Source of the DNA: Lachnospiraceae bacterium UBA4317
Lineage (GTDB): Bacteria > Bacillota_A > Clostridia > Lachnospirales > Lachnospiraceae
Assembly: GCA_002394525.1 (NCBI GenBank)
Contig: DGUF01000165.1
Location: 4,217-11,761 of the forward strand
Direction: 5' to 3'
DNA: 7,545 nt
The notes beneath the pieces were generated by a model. That model saw only the letters and a list, made by a program, of their open reading frames with translations, was not told the DNA's origin and ran no database searches. A program made the translations under genes and the position numbers. Shown piece after piece: positions 1 through 6,756 of this stretch (positions are counted from its first letter, which is position 1; each line of letters opens with the position of its first letter).

Positions 1-2
1 AG

Positions 3-98
3 TACCGGCCGCTCGCCAAGGCCCTCCGGCTGTTTGTGCTACTTGACGAGTCTCAGAGCCGTTACGATACTTTTGATCCTTACATCATTTGTATATAG
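3..98 (+). CDS. Possible 3' end of an upstream gene (partial, unidentified)
   Basis: Reading from base 3, an open frame runs in from the window edge and stops at TAG 96-98, giving about 31 residues that begin YRPLAKALRLFVLLDES. The first half has the G/C-ending codons typical of the neighbouring genes. The tail lies just upstream of a terminator-like hairpin (125-156), as expected for the end of a gene. I do not recognise the family, and the start lies outside the window. Another frame is open across the same bases but runs into the following ABC gene and looks less natural. This call is tentative and rests only on frame, composition and position. Confidence 0.3.
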   Translation, partial: YRPLAKALRLFVLLDESQSRYDTFDPYIICI

Positions 99-99
99 T
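73..99 (+). promoter_or_regulatory. Candidate promoter for the ABC exporter genes
   Basis: TTGATC (73-78, 4 of 6 matches to the -35 consensus) is followed 15 bp later by TATAGT (94-99, 5 of 6 to the -10). The spacer is short. A second ATATAGT lies 11 bp downstream of the first (93-99 and 104-110), so the real -10 could be TATAGT at 105-110. The region is AT-rich against a GC-rich background. If used, transcription would start just before the hairpin at 125-156. Confidence 0.3.
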
Positions 100-124
100 T
101 TGCATATAGTACAGAAGCAAAACG

Positions 125-162
125 GACTGCCTGCGTCGACCTCGATGCAGGCAGTCTCTTGT
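125..162 (+). terminator. Perfect 10-bp hairpin with short T-rich tail (terminator or leader attenuator)
   Basis: GACTGCCTGC (125-134) pairs perfectly with GCAGGCAGTC (147-156) across a 12-nt loop. It is preceded by an A-rich stretch (AAGCAAAAC) and followed by TCTTGT. This is the layout of a Rho-independent terminator, though the T tract is weak. It most likely ends transcription of the gene before the window. Because it lies between the candidate promoter and the first ABC gene, it could also act as a leader hairpin limiting exporter expression. Confidence 0.55.
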
Positions 163-179
163 AAAAGGCGGAGGCTGAT

Positions 180-2117
180 ATGGGTGAGGGCGCAGGGCCT
201 GAGAGACAGAGCAATAAAAATACAGGACTTCGTTTTCCGACCAACAGGAGCCTGATCTTCTATTTCCTGCGGGGAAGCTGGAGGTATTTCCTGACAGGGG
301 CGGTCTGCGCCTGTCTGGTGGCCTTTTTTGACCTGATCATACCGCGGATGATCCAGTATACGGTGGACGCGGTGATCGGAGGAGATACCGGGAGCCTGCC
401 CGGCTGGGCCGCCGGGATCATCGGACGGCTGGGGGGCGCCGGATATCTGCGGAGCCACCTGTGGGCGGCAGCCCTGGCTGTGGCGGGCGCGGCGGCCCTG
501 GGAGCAGTCAGCCGCTACTGCTTCCGGGTCAGCAATGAAAAGGGCGCCGAGACCTTCGTGCGCAGGACCCGGGACCAGCTCTTCCGCCAGATCCTCTCCC
601 TCCCCTATGCCTGGCAGGGGGAGAACAGCACCGGGGACACGATCCAGCGCTGCACATCGGACGTCGAGACCATCAAGATCTTTGTCTCCGAGCAGCTCAC
701 CTCCCTGCTCAGGGTCTTCATCCTGGTCTTTATGTCCCTCTATTTTATGGTGACCATCCAGCCCCTGCTGACAGCCGCGGCGGCCTTTTTCATACCGGTT
801 ATGATCATCAGCTCCCTGATCTTTTACAGGCTGATCGGGGACGAATTCGAGAAGGTAGACAGCGAGGAGGGCCGCCTGTCGGCGATCGCCCAGGAAAATC
901 TGACCGGTGTCCGTGTGGTGCGGACCTTCGGCCGGGAGAAGTTTGAGCGGGAGCGGTTTGAAAAGCAGAACGAGTTCTATACCAACCACTGGATCCGGCT
1001 CATGCGGGTCCTGGCGGCCTTTTGGGTCTCGGGCAATGTCATCGCCACGGTCAGAAACATGACGGTGGCAGTCCTTGGGGCGGTCCTGTGCGTGCGGGGA
1101 AGCCTGACGGCGGGCGGGATGATCGCCTTTTTGTCCTACAACGCCCTCATGTCCCTGCCGGTCCGCAGCATCGGCCGCGTGATCGCGGACCTGTCCAAGG
1201 CGGGGGTCTCCCTGGACCGCCTGCGCTATATCATGAACGCGGCGCCGGAGGAGCCGGACCTGTTTGAAAAGGACCCGGCTGGCGTGGAGGCGGTCCCCAT
1301 GGACCGGGACATCGAGTTTTCCCATGTCAGCTTCCGCTACGGGGACAAGAGCCCCTGGGTCCTGCGGGATATCTCCATGAGGATCCGGGCGGGGTCGACG
1401 GTGGGCATCCTGGGCGCGACCGGGTCTGGCAAGTCCACCCTCATCATGCTGCTGGACCGGCTCTGGGAGCTGGAGGAGGGCTGCGGTTCGATCACGATCG
1501 GCGGCAGGGATATCCGCGGGATCGACCGCGGCTGGCTCCGCAGGAACATCGGGATCGTCCAGCAGGAGCCCTATCTTTTCTCGAGGACCCTGGCCGAAAA
1601 TATCGCCATCGCCATGCCCCGGTCCCTGCCTGACCGGGACTGGGATCCCGGCCAGGAACTGATGGAGGAGGAGCAGGAACTTTTGATGACGGAGGAGGAG
1701 CGGATCCGGGAGATCCGCCGGGCCTCCAGGATCGCCAGCCTGGACGAGGCTGTGGACCGGTTCGCGGACGGCTACGAGACCTTTGTCGGCGAGCGCGGCG
1801 TGACCCTGTCGGGCGGCCAGAAGCAGCGGGCCGCCATCGCCCGCATGCTGGTCCGGCACACGCCGGTCATGGTCTTTGACGACTCCCTCTCGGCCGTGGA
1901 CGCCGAGACGGACGCCCTGATCCGGCGCCGGCTCAGGGACCACATCTCGGACGCGACCGTGATCCTGATCGCCCACCGGATCACGACCCTCATGCAGGCG
2001 GATGAGATCTTTGTCCTCGACGGCGGCCGCATCGCCGAGCACGGGACCCATGCGGAGCTTCTGTCTGCCGGCGGGCTCTACAGCAGGGTCTACGCCCTGC
2101 AGACCGGGGCGCAGTGA
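180..2117 (+). CDS. ABC exporter half-transporter, subunit with non-canonical (Asp) catalytic site
   Basis: 645 residues: a six-helix exporter membrane domain (about 1-340) fused to a nucleotide-binding domain (about 375-645). Helices lie near 36-57, 93-113, 172-192, 194-216, 276-300 and 303-325. The ATPase domain shows A-loop Tyr387, Walker A GATGSGKST (412-420), Q-loop Gln462, intact signature LSGGQ (543-547), Walker B ending VFDD (565-568), D-loop SAVD (571-574) and H-loop His599. Asp568 replaces the catalytic Glu, so this subunit's Walker site is probably the degenerate one of a heterodimer. The partner is the next gene, which has the reciprocal defect. About 20 extra acidic residues lie between the Q-loop and the signature (about 479-503). 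The start is set by GGAGG at 170-174, 5 nt before the ATG. Family knowledge suggests ATP-driven export of drugs, lipids or peptides; the substrate cannot be read from the sequence. Confidence 0.93.
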   Translation: MGEGAGPERQSNKNTGLRFPTNRSLIFYFLRGSWRYFLTGAVCACLVAFFDLIIPRMIQYTVDAVIGGDTGSLPGWAAGIIGRLGGAGYLRSHLWAAALAVAGAAALGAVSRYCFRVSNEKGAETFVRRTRDQLFRQILSLPYAWQGENSTGDTIQRCTSDVETIKIFVSEQLTSLLRVFILVFMSLYFMVTIQPLLTAAAAFFIPVMIISSLIFYRLIGDEFEKVDSEEGRLSAIAQENLTGVRVVRTFGREKFERERFEKQNEFYTNHWIRLMRVLAAFWVSGNVIATVRNMTVAVLGAVLCVRGSLTAGGMIAFLSYNALMSLPVRSIGRVIADLSKAGVSLDRLRYIMNAAPEEPDLFEKDPAGVEAVPMDRDIEFSHVSFRYGDKSPWVLRDISMRIRAGSTVGILGATGSGKSTLIMLLDRLWELEEGCGSITIGGRDIRGIDRGWLRRNIGIVQQEPYLFSRTLAENIAIAMPRSLPDRDWDPGQELMEEEQELLMTEEERIREIRRASRIASLDEAVDRFADGYETFVGERGVTLSGGQKQRAAIARMLVRHTPVMVFDDSLSAVDAETDALIRRRLRDHISDATVILIAHRITTLMQADEIFVLDGGRIAEHGTHAELLSAGGLYSRVYALQTGAQ

Positions 2118-2277
2118 CTCCCCGGGACGAGGACGGCTCAGCGGGTCTGCTTATAAATACAGCGGAATGCCGCAGGCCCTCGCTCACCGGGGCGGAAGAG
2201 CCGGCCTGACTGAAAGAAAAGGAACAAAAACAGCTCGAAGCCGGAGGCTGTGAACAGCACCGAACAGGAGATTTGGA
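2118..2277 (+). promoter_or_regulatory. 160-bp spacer between the exporter genes, with stem-loop
   Basis: This gap holds no convincing gene. It contains a bulged GC-rich stem: CAGGCC (2173-2178) pairs with GGCCTG (2203-2208), and CTC (2179-2181) pairs with GAG (2198-2200), leaving CC bulged. A smaller GCGG/CCGC hairpin sits at 2162-2173. TATAAA at 2152-2157 resembles a -10 box but has no acceptable -35. No T tract follows the stems, so a terminator is unlikely. AGGAG (2266-2270) lies 7 nt before the next ATG. Confidence 0.4.
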
Positions 2278-4137
2278 ATGCAGAAAAAAAGTGACAGAAA
2301 AGGACCGGCCTTTTTCGGGATCCCGCTGATCCTTCCCTTTGTGCGCCCTTATATACCGACTATTCTGTGGATGATCTTTCTGGGGATCCTGTCCAGTCTG
2401 GCGGATTCGGCCTTCCCGCTCTTCAACAGCTGGGCCCTGGACCACTTTGTGGCGGAGCGGACCCTGAAGGGCCTGCCGGTCTTCCTCTTTCTCTACCTCC
2501 TGCTCATGGTTTTGCAGGAGCTGGACAATTATTACTGCCTCTATCAGTGCGGCCGGGTCGAGGTGTCGATCGACAGGGACCTGCGCAACGCCGCCTTCGC
2601 CCACCTGCAGACCCTGTCCTTTTCCTATTTCAATCAGAACAGCGTGGGCTATATCCACGCCCGAACCATGAGCGACACGGAGAGAATCGGGGAGCTGCTG
2701 GCCTGGCGCATGATGGATGTGGTCTGGAATGTGTCCTATATCGTCTGGGTGACCGGGGTCATGCTGGCCATCAACGCCAGGCTGGCCCTCTATGTCCTGG
2801 TCATGGTCCCCCTGGCCTCTGTCCTGATCCTGTATTTTCAGAAAAAGATCGTCCGGGGCAGCCGGCAGGTCCGGGAGATCAATTCCCGGATCACGGGGAA
2901 CTTCAACGAGGGGATCACCGGGGTCCGCAGCATCAAGACCCTGCGGATCGAGGATGTGATGGTCCGCGGCTTCGAGGAGGAGACCGAGAACATGCGGCGC
3001 ACGGCTGTCCGCACGGTCCGCCACAGCGCGGTCCTGACCTCGTCGATCACCTTCCTGTCTTCGATGGCCCTGGCCCTGGTCCTGTGGCGGGGCGGGGCCC
3101 TGACCATGAAGGGCGTCATCCGGATCGGGACCCTGTCGGCCTTCATGTCCTATGCGGTGGGCATGCTGGAGCCCATCCAGCAGATCATCACCTCCCTGTC
3201 GGCCCTGATCTCGATCCAGGTCAATATCGAGCGCTTCACGGGCCTTCTGGCCGAGGAGTCGGATGTGAAGGACAGGCCGGAGGTCGTGGAGAAATACGGG
3301 GACCATTTCCATGCCAAAAGGGAAAACTGGGAGCCTGTCCTGGGAGAAGTGGAGTTCGAGGATGTGTCCTTTATGTACCCGGACGGGAATGAGCTGGTCC
3401 TGGACCACTTTAATCTGAAGGTGCCGCAGGGCACCAATGTGGCCATCGTCGGCGAGACCGGCGCGGGCAAGTCCACCCTGGTCAACCTGGCCTGCCGCTT
3501 CTACGAGCCGACCAGGGGCCGGGTCCTGATCGACGGAAAAGACGCCCGGGACCGGTCCCAGCTCTGGCTCCACAGCAGCATCGGCTATGTCCTGCAGACC
3601 CCCTACCTGTTTTCCGGGTCCGTGCGGGACAACCTCCGCTACAGCCGGCCGGATGCAACCGACGACCAGATCCGGGAGGCCCTTCGCCTGGCTTCGGCGG
3701 ACTTTGTGGTCAACAGGATGGACAGGGGCCTGGACAGCGATGTCGGCGAGGGCGGCGGCATGCTCTCCACCGGGGAGAAGCAGCTTCTGTCCATTGCGCG
3801 GGCCATCCTGGCCGATCCCCGGATCCTGGTCCTGGACGAGGCGACCTCCTCGGTGGATACGGTGACGGAGAGGGCCATCCAGAATGCCATCGCCGCCGTG
3901 GTCAGGGGCCGGACCTCCTTTGTGATCGCCCACAGGCTCTCGACCATCGTCGGGGCGGATGTGATCCTGGCTGTCCGGGACGGAAAAATCGTCGAGCGGG
4001 GGACCCATGCAGAGCTGATGGCTCAAAAGGGCTACTACTATCAGCTCTACAGCAGGCAGTTTGAAAAGGAGCAGCAAAATGCCTGGAAAAATGACGGGAC
4101 AGGCCGGTCATTCTCCCAGGCATTGGGAAATGTCTGA
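2278..4137 (+). CDS. ABC exporter half-transporter, subunit with catalytic Glu and altered signature
   Basis: 619 residues with the same architecture as the preceding gene: membrane domain to about residue 320, ATPase domain about 357-595. Visible motifs are Walker A GETGAGKST (392-400), Q-loop Gln440, signature LSTGE (496-500) in place of LSGGQ, Walker B ILVLDE (516-521) with catalytic Glu521, D-loop SSVD (524-527) and H-loop His552. The catalytic Glu is intact but the signature is altered, the reciprocal of the upstream subunit. The competent ATP site would therefore pair this protein's Walker motifs with the partner's LSGGQ. AGGAG at 2266-2270, 7 nt upstream, supports the ATG. The last ~20 residues (from about 600) go past the usual family end and are encoded by a strong hairpin. 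The protein acts in the cytoplasmic membrane as an exporter; substrate unknown. The stop is 5 bp from the convergent PHP gene's stop. Confidence 0.93.
   Translation: MQKKSDRKGPAFFGIPLILPFVRPYIPTILWMIFLGILSSLADSAFPLFNSWALDHFVAERTLKGLPVFLFLYLLLMVLQELDNYYCLYQCGRVEVSIDRDLRNAAFAHLQTLSFSYFNQNSVGYIHARTMSDTERIGELLAWRMMDVVWNVSYIVWVTGVMLAINARLALYVLVMVPLASVLILYFQKKIVRGSRQVREINSRITGNFNEGITGVRSIKTLRIEDVMVRGFEEETENMRRTAVRTVRHSAVLTSSITFLSSMALALVLWRGGALTMKGVIRIGTLSAFMSYAVGMLEPIQQIITSLSALISIQVNIERFTGLLAEESDVKDRPEVVEKYGDHFHAKRENWEPVLGEVEFEDVSFMYPDGNELVLDHFNLKVPQGTNVAIVGETGAGKSTLVNLACRFYEPTRGRVLIDGKDARDRSQLWLHSSIGYVLQTPYLFSGSVRDNLRYSRPDATDDQIREALRLASADFVVNRMDRGLDSDVGEGGGMLSTGEKQLLSIARAILADPRILVLDEATSSVDTVTERAIQNAIAAVVRGRTSFVIAHRLSTIVGADVILAVRDGKIVERGTHAELMAQKGYYYQLYSRQFEKEQQNAWKNDGTGRSFSQALGNV
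4078..4124 (-). terminator. Hairpin at the convergent gene junction, possible terminator for the reverse-strand group
   Basis: AATGCCTGG (4078-4086) pairs perfectly with CCAGGCATT (4116-4124). Inside, AATGAC (4090-4095) pairs with GTCATT (4107-4112) after a 3x3 internal loop. On the reverse strand the stem runs into TTTT and then a T-rich stretch (GCTGCTCCTTTTC), as in a weak intrinsic terminator. On the forward strand no T tract follows. It overlaps the last codons of the second ABC gene and probably ends the reverse transcript. Mechanism is inferred; the pairing is seen directly. Confidence 0.45.
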
Positions 4138-4142
4138 TGATA

Positions 4143-5102
4143 TCACTCCCAGGCGTAGGGCGGCTTCCAGGGGAAGCCGGGCTTATTTTTCTTGTTGCGC
4201 CCATGGTAGTCGGAGCCCGCGGTGAGCAGGAGGACCCGGCCCTCCTCTCTGCGGACCCGGTCCGCCAGGCTCAGGATCTGTCCCGCCACGGCCGGTGTGT
4301 TGTGGGGGTGGAGGAGCTCGAAGCCGTCGACATTGTGCTCCATACAGTAGGCAAAGAAGGCCTGCAGACGGGCCTCCCCCAGCTTGTATTCCCCGGGATG
4401 GGCGATGACGGCAATACCGCCTTTCTTTTTATCGTCATCGCTGCCTTTGTCATTGATGCCAGTACTTTCTTTGTTATTGACGGCATGGATGGCCTCGATG
4501 GCATCCCGGACTGTGAGGGCCTTGCGGCGGACATAGTAGGGGCATTTTTTGCCGATGTAGATGTCCATGGCCTCGTCGATGGATCCGACGACTCCCAGGG
4601 CTATGAGGTAGTGGGCGATGTGGACCCGGTTGTAGTTGCCCGACCCGCTGAATCTTTGGACAAAGCTGTTGAAGCCCTCGACGCTGAGCTGGCTGTTCCC
4701 GACGCCGGCTTTCTGCATTTTGCTGACCATGGCCTCGTTGGCTCGGATCTTGGACGTCCGGTAATCGTCGATGACCTTGCGGAGAAGTTCAAAGTCCGGG
4801 GATTTGAAGTCGGAATCCGGCGGGAACCATCCCAGGACATGGATCTCGGGAGGCTCCTCGTCCAGATTGTCCGGATCATGCCAGACCGTGCTCAGCTCGA
4901 TCCCGTCGATGCAGATCATGTCATTTTTCCCGCCGCAGTACTTGTCGCGGGCGGCCCGGAATTCATCGATGCCGGCCAGGGTGTTGTGGTCGGTCAGGGC
5001 GATCATTTTGAGCCCGGCCTCTTTTGCCTTTACGACGATCTCCTCCGGCGTGTCCGTTCCGTCCGAAAAGCGGCTGTGCATGTGAAGATCAATATATTCC
5101 AT
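4143..5102 (-). CDS. PHP-domain metal-dependent phosphoesterase (TrpH/RNase AM-like)
   Basis: 319 residues. The N-terminus reads YIDLHMHSRFSDG, the classic PHP HxH motif (His7, His9) with Asp14. It continues with LTDHNT (Asp38, His39), Glu69 in GIELST, His88 in IHVLG, a His161/His164 pair, His235 in AHPG, and Asp298/His300 in GSDYHG. This set matches the trinuclear metal site of the family that includes 3',5'-nucleotide bisphosphate phosphatase and the 5'-3' exonuclease RNase AM, so hydrolysis of a phosphomonoester on a nucleotide or short RNA is likely. The exact substrate is inferred. The frame is open 35 codons further upstream, but GGGGGAGG 4 nt before this ATG and the immediate PHP motif favour this start. 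An unusual Lys/Asp/Ser/Asn-rich insertion occupies about 209-227. It lies 46 bp downstream of an MgtC gene on the same strand, so may be cotranscribed or use a weak promoter in that gap. Confidence 0.88.
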   Translation of the reverse strand: MEYIDLHMHSRFSDGTDTPEEIVVKAKEAGLKMIALTDHNTLAGIDEFRAARDKYCGGKNDMICIDGIELSTVWHDPDNLDEEPPEIHVLGWFPPDSDFKSPDFELLRKVIDDYRTSKIRANEAMVSKMQKAGVGNSQLSVEGFNSFVQRFSGSGNYNRVHIAHYLIALGVVGSIDEAMDIYIGKKCPYYVRRKALTVRDAIEAIHAVNNKESTGINDKGSDDDKKKGGIAVIAHPGEYKLGEARLQAFFAYCMEHNVDGFELLHPHNTPAVAGQILSLADRVRREEGRVLLLTAGSDYHGRNKKNKPGFPWKPPYAWE

Positions 5103-5137
5103 ACAACCTCCCCCTGATCTGTGTGGATGTATTTTGG

Positions 5138-5171
5138 AATATAGTATATCATTTTTTCGGAGAATCGACGA
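5138..5171 (-). promoter_or_regulatory. Weak candidate promoter for the PHP gene
   Basis: The AT-rich gap before the PHP gene contains, on the reverse strand, TATACT (5143-5148, 5 of 6 to the -10) and the overlapping TATATT (5138-5143). The best -35 at a 17-bp spacing is TCGTCG (5166-5171), only 3 of 6, inside the end of the MgtC gene. The PHP gene could therefore have its own start in addition to readthrough. Weak evidence. Confidence 0.2.
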
Positions 5172-5853
5172 CGTCCGAGGCCAGAATGCCGGTGATGGCG
5201 CTGACATTTTCCATCAGGAGTTCGGGGCTCAGGTTGCTGCTGGGGCGCAGGCGGACCAGGGCGCTGTAGACATAGACGCCGCTGTCATTGGCGCTGGAGA
5301 CCTGCAGGGCGGTGATGGCGACGCCGCGGTCCTTGATATAGCGCAGGGCGTGGTCCAGGGACTGCTTGGACTCGTAATTGATGATGGCCCGGAATTCCGG
5401 TGTGGTCCGGATCTTCATGCCGACATCCGCAAAGAAGGTCTCGGCGATCAGGACCAGGATGGCTCCCAGGATGCCGCCCTCGTAAAAGCCGGAGCCTATG
5501 GCCAGGCCAATGATACCGGTCGCCCAGAGGCCGGCGGCCGTCGTCAGGCCGGTGACCGTCTGCTTGCGGGTCACGACGATGGTCCCGGCGCCGATGAAGC
5601 CGAGGCCGGTGATGACCTGGGCCCCGATCCGGGTCATGTCGGTGGGAAGGTGGGTCACCAGGTAGAGGTAATGGCCGGTCAGGGAGGCGGTGGCGGCGCC
5701 TACGCAGACCAGGATGTGGGTGCGGAAGCCGGCGGACCGGTTCTTGATCGACCGCTCGATGCCGATGCAGGCGCCGCAGGCCACGGCGATCAGCATGCGG
5801 ACCAGGACGGTGAAAAAGCTGATGTCACGGAGACTGTCAAAAAAAGGAAGCAT
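5149..5853 (-). CDS. MgtC/SapB family membrane protein with C-terminal ACT-like domain (canonical paralogue)
   Basis: 234 residues. The first ~145 form the MgtC/SapB membrane domain, with several hydrophobic helices and the family motifs GIERS (31-35), RSAGFRTHIL (39-48), AQVITGLGFIGAGT (78-91) and GLTTAAGLWATGIIGLAIGSGFY (starting 102). Residues ~152-225 look like the ACT-like cytoplasmic domain of longer family members. Family members are tied to growth in low Mg2+ and to survival inside hosts, but their molecular activity is debated, so no transport function is claimed. The start is fixed by AAGGAGG (complement of 5860-5866), 6 nt upstream. It follows a diverged paralogue with an 80-bp gap and precedes the PHP gene by 46 bp, all on one strand, suggesting an operon. 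Confidence 0.9.
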   Translation of the reverse strand: MLPFFDSLRDISFFTVLVRMLIAVACGACIGIERSIKNRSAGFRTHILVCVGAATASLTGHYLYLVTHLPTDMTRIGAQVITGLGFIGAGTIVVTRKQTVTGLTTAAGLWATGIIGLAIGSGFYEGGILGAILVLIAETFFADVGMKIRTTPEFRAIINYESKQSLDHALRYIKDRGVAITALQVSSANDSGVYVYSALVRLRPSSNLSPELLMENVSAITGILASDVVDSPKK

Positions 5854-5898
5854 GTCGGTCCTCCTTGAAAATCAATTATCATGAATCGTGCAGGAAGG

Positions 5899-5925
5899 GG
5901 GCCGGCTGGCAGAAAAGCCGCGCCC
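5899..5925 (-). other. GC-rich stem-loop between the two MgtC genes
   Basis: GGGCCGGCT (5899-5907) pairs with AGCCG (5916-5920) and GCCC (5922-5925), leaving C5921 bulged and an 8-nt loop. On the transcribed strand the stem is followed by CCTTCCTG, not a clear T tract. It may be a partial terminator or a processing or stability hairpin that sets different levels of the two proteins. Function is inferred. Confidence 0.35.
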
Positions 5926-5933
5926 GGAGAAGG

Positions 5934-6668
5934 TCAGGAGATCAGCTCCTGGATCAGGCGCACGCAGTCGAGCTCGGCGATCGAGGACAGCATGCCGGAG
6001 TGGGAGGGCTTTTCCCGGCTCATTTTCAGGACCAGGACGGCGCTCGGATACTTGTCCTTCTCCCGTCTGGACCGCTCGATCTCGATGTCATAGATGTGGG
6101 CCTTGCGGGAGTGGACGACCTCCGTGATGGCGTTGAGGTCCTCCAGGGCATTGAACTCCACGAAGATCGTGATGTTGCGCAGCCGCCTCTTGAAGGCGGG
6201 CTCAAGCGGCCACATCACATCCAGGACCAGGACCAGGATGATCAGGACCACGGCGACGCACTCGTAGAAGCCCGCGCCGGCGGCCATGCCCATGCAGACC
6301 GAGGCGAAGAGGCCCGAGGCCGTGGACAGGCCCGAGACCTGCTGGTGGCCGATGGAGATGATGGTCCCGGCAGCCAGAAAGCCCACACCGCTGATGACCT
6401 GGGCGGAGTAGCGGGAGCCGTCAAACTTGAGGCCGACCTCTTCGACGACCGAGGCCCAGGGCCCGCAGAGCATCTCGTACTCATAGGTCGCCAGAAGCAC
6501 GGTCAGGGCGGCGCCGATGCTGGTCAGGATGAAGGTCCTCAGCCCCGCGGACCGCTGCTTTCTGGCGCGGCCGTAACCGATGACGGTGCCCGACAAAAAG
6601 GCCAGCAGGAGACGGAGGATGACCGAACTGAAGTTGAAATCCTTCAGGTGGAGCAGCATATTTTGCAT
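5934..6668 (-). CDS. MgtC/SapB family membrane protein with C-terminal ACT-like domain (diverged paralogue)
   Basis: 244 residues with the same plan as the next gene: membrane domain ~1-155, ACT-like tail ~164-244. Family motifs are recognisable but altered. RSAGLRTFIL (39-48) and SAQVISGVGFLAAGT (88-102) remain, while the usual GxER segment is GYGRAR (31-36), losing the acidic residue. GLTTAAGLW is GLSTASGLF (113-121). The loop before the AQV motif is about ten residues longer than in the paralogue. The tail includes a very charged stretch (SRREKDK, 200-206). The start has GGAG seven nt upstream. It is the first gene of the likely reverse-strand operon, so any signal in the 6669-6969 region would control both MgtC proteins and perhaps the PHP enzyme. 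The two paralogues may form a hetero-complex, or this one may be a regulator; neither is shown by the sequence. Confidence 0.87.
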   Translation of the reverse strand: MQNMLLHLKDFNFSSVILRLLLAFLSGTVIGYGRARKQRSAGLRTFILTSIGAALTVLLATYEYEMLCGPWASVVEEVGLKFDGSRYSAQVISGVGFLAAGTIISIGHQQVSGLSTASGLFASVCMGMAAGAGFYECVAVVLIILVLVLDVMWPLEPAFKRRLRNITIFVEFNALEDLNAITEVVHSRKAHIYDIEIERSRREKDKYPSAVLVLKMSREKPSHSGMLSSIAELDCVRLIQELIS

Positions 6669-6756
6669 TTTTATTCTCCAAAAATGAATTCTGTCAGTGT
6701 TTGGACGGTTTCAGAAAAAGGGAATGGCATAAAAGGATCGCAGTTTAAGCCCTGCA

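Noticed and set aside
34..255. 73-residue forward frame starting TTG at 34
   Set aside because: It overlaps the start of the ABC gene, crosses the hairpin and has no ribosome site or recognisable sequence.
39..2051. 670-residue open frame on the reverse strand opposite the first ABC gene
   Set aside because: Composition is dominated by Gly, Asp, Pro, Arg and His with no family motif. It is the antisense shadow of a clearly conserved ABC gene in GC-rich DNA.
2002..2253. Possible small gene in the spacer between the ABC genes
   Set aside because: The frame begins inside the first ABC gene and its spacer part is short, Arg/Gly-rich and has no ribosome site for an internal start.
1990..4077. 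695-residue reverse open frame opposite the second ABC gene
   Set aside because: Same shadow pattern, rich in His, Asp, Gln and Pro. The forward strand carries every ABC motif in order.
4137..5117. 326-residue forward open frame opposite the PHP gene
   Set aside because: The reverse strand carries the full set of PHP metal-binding motifs and a good ribosome site. The forward frame is Val/Asp/Gly-rich without motifs.
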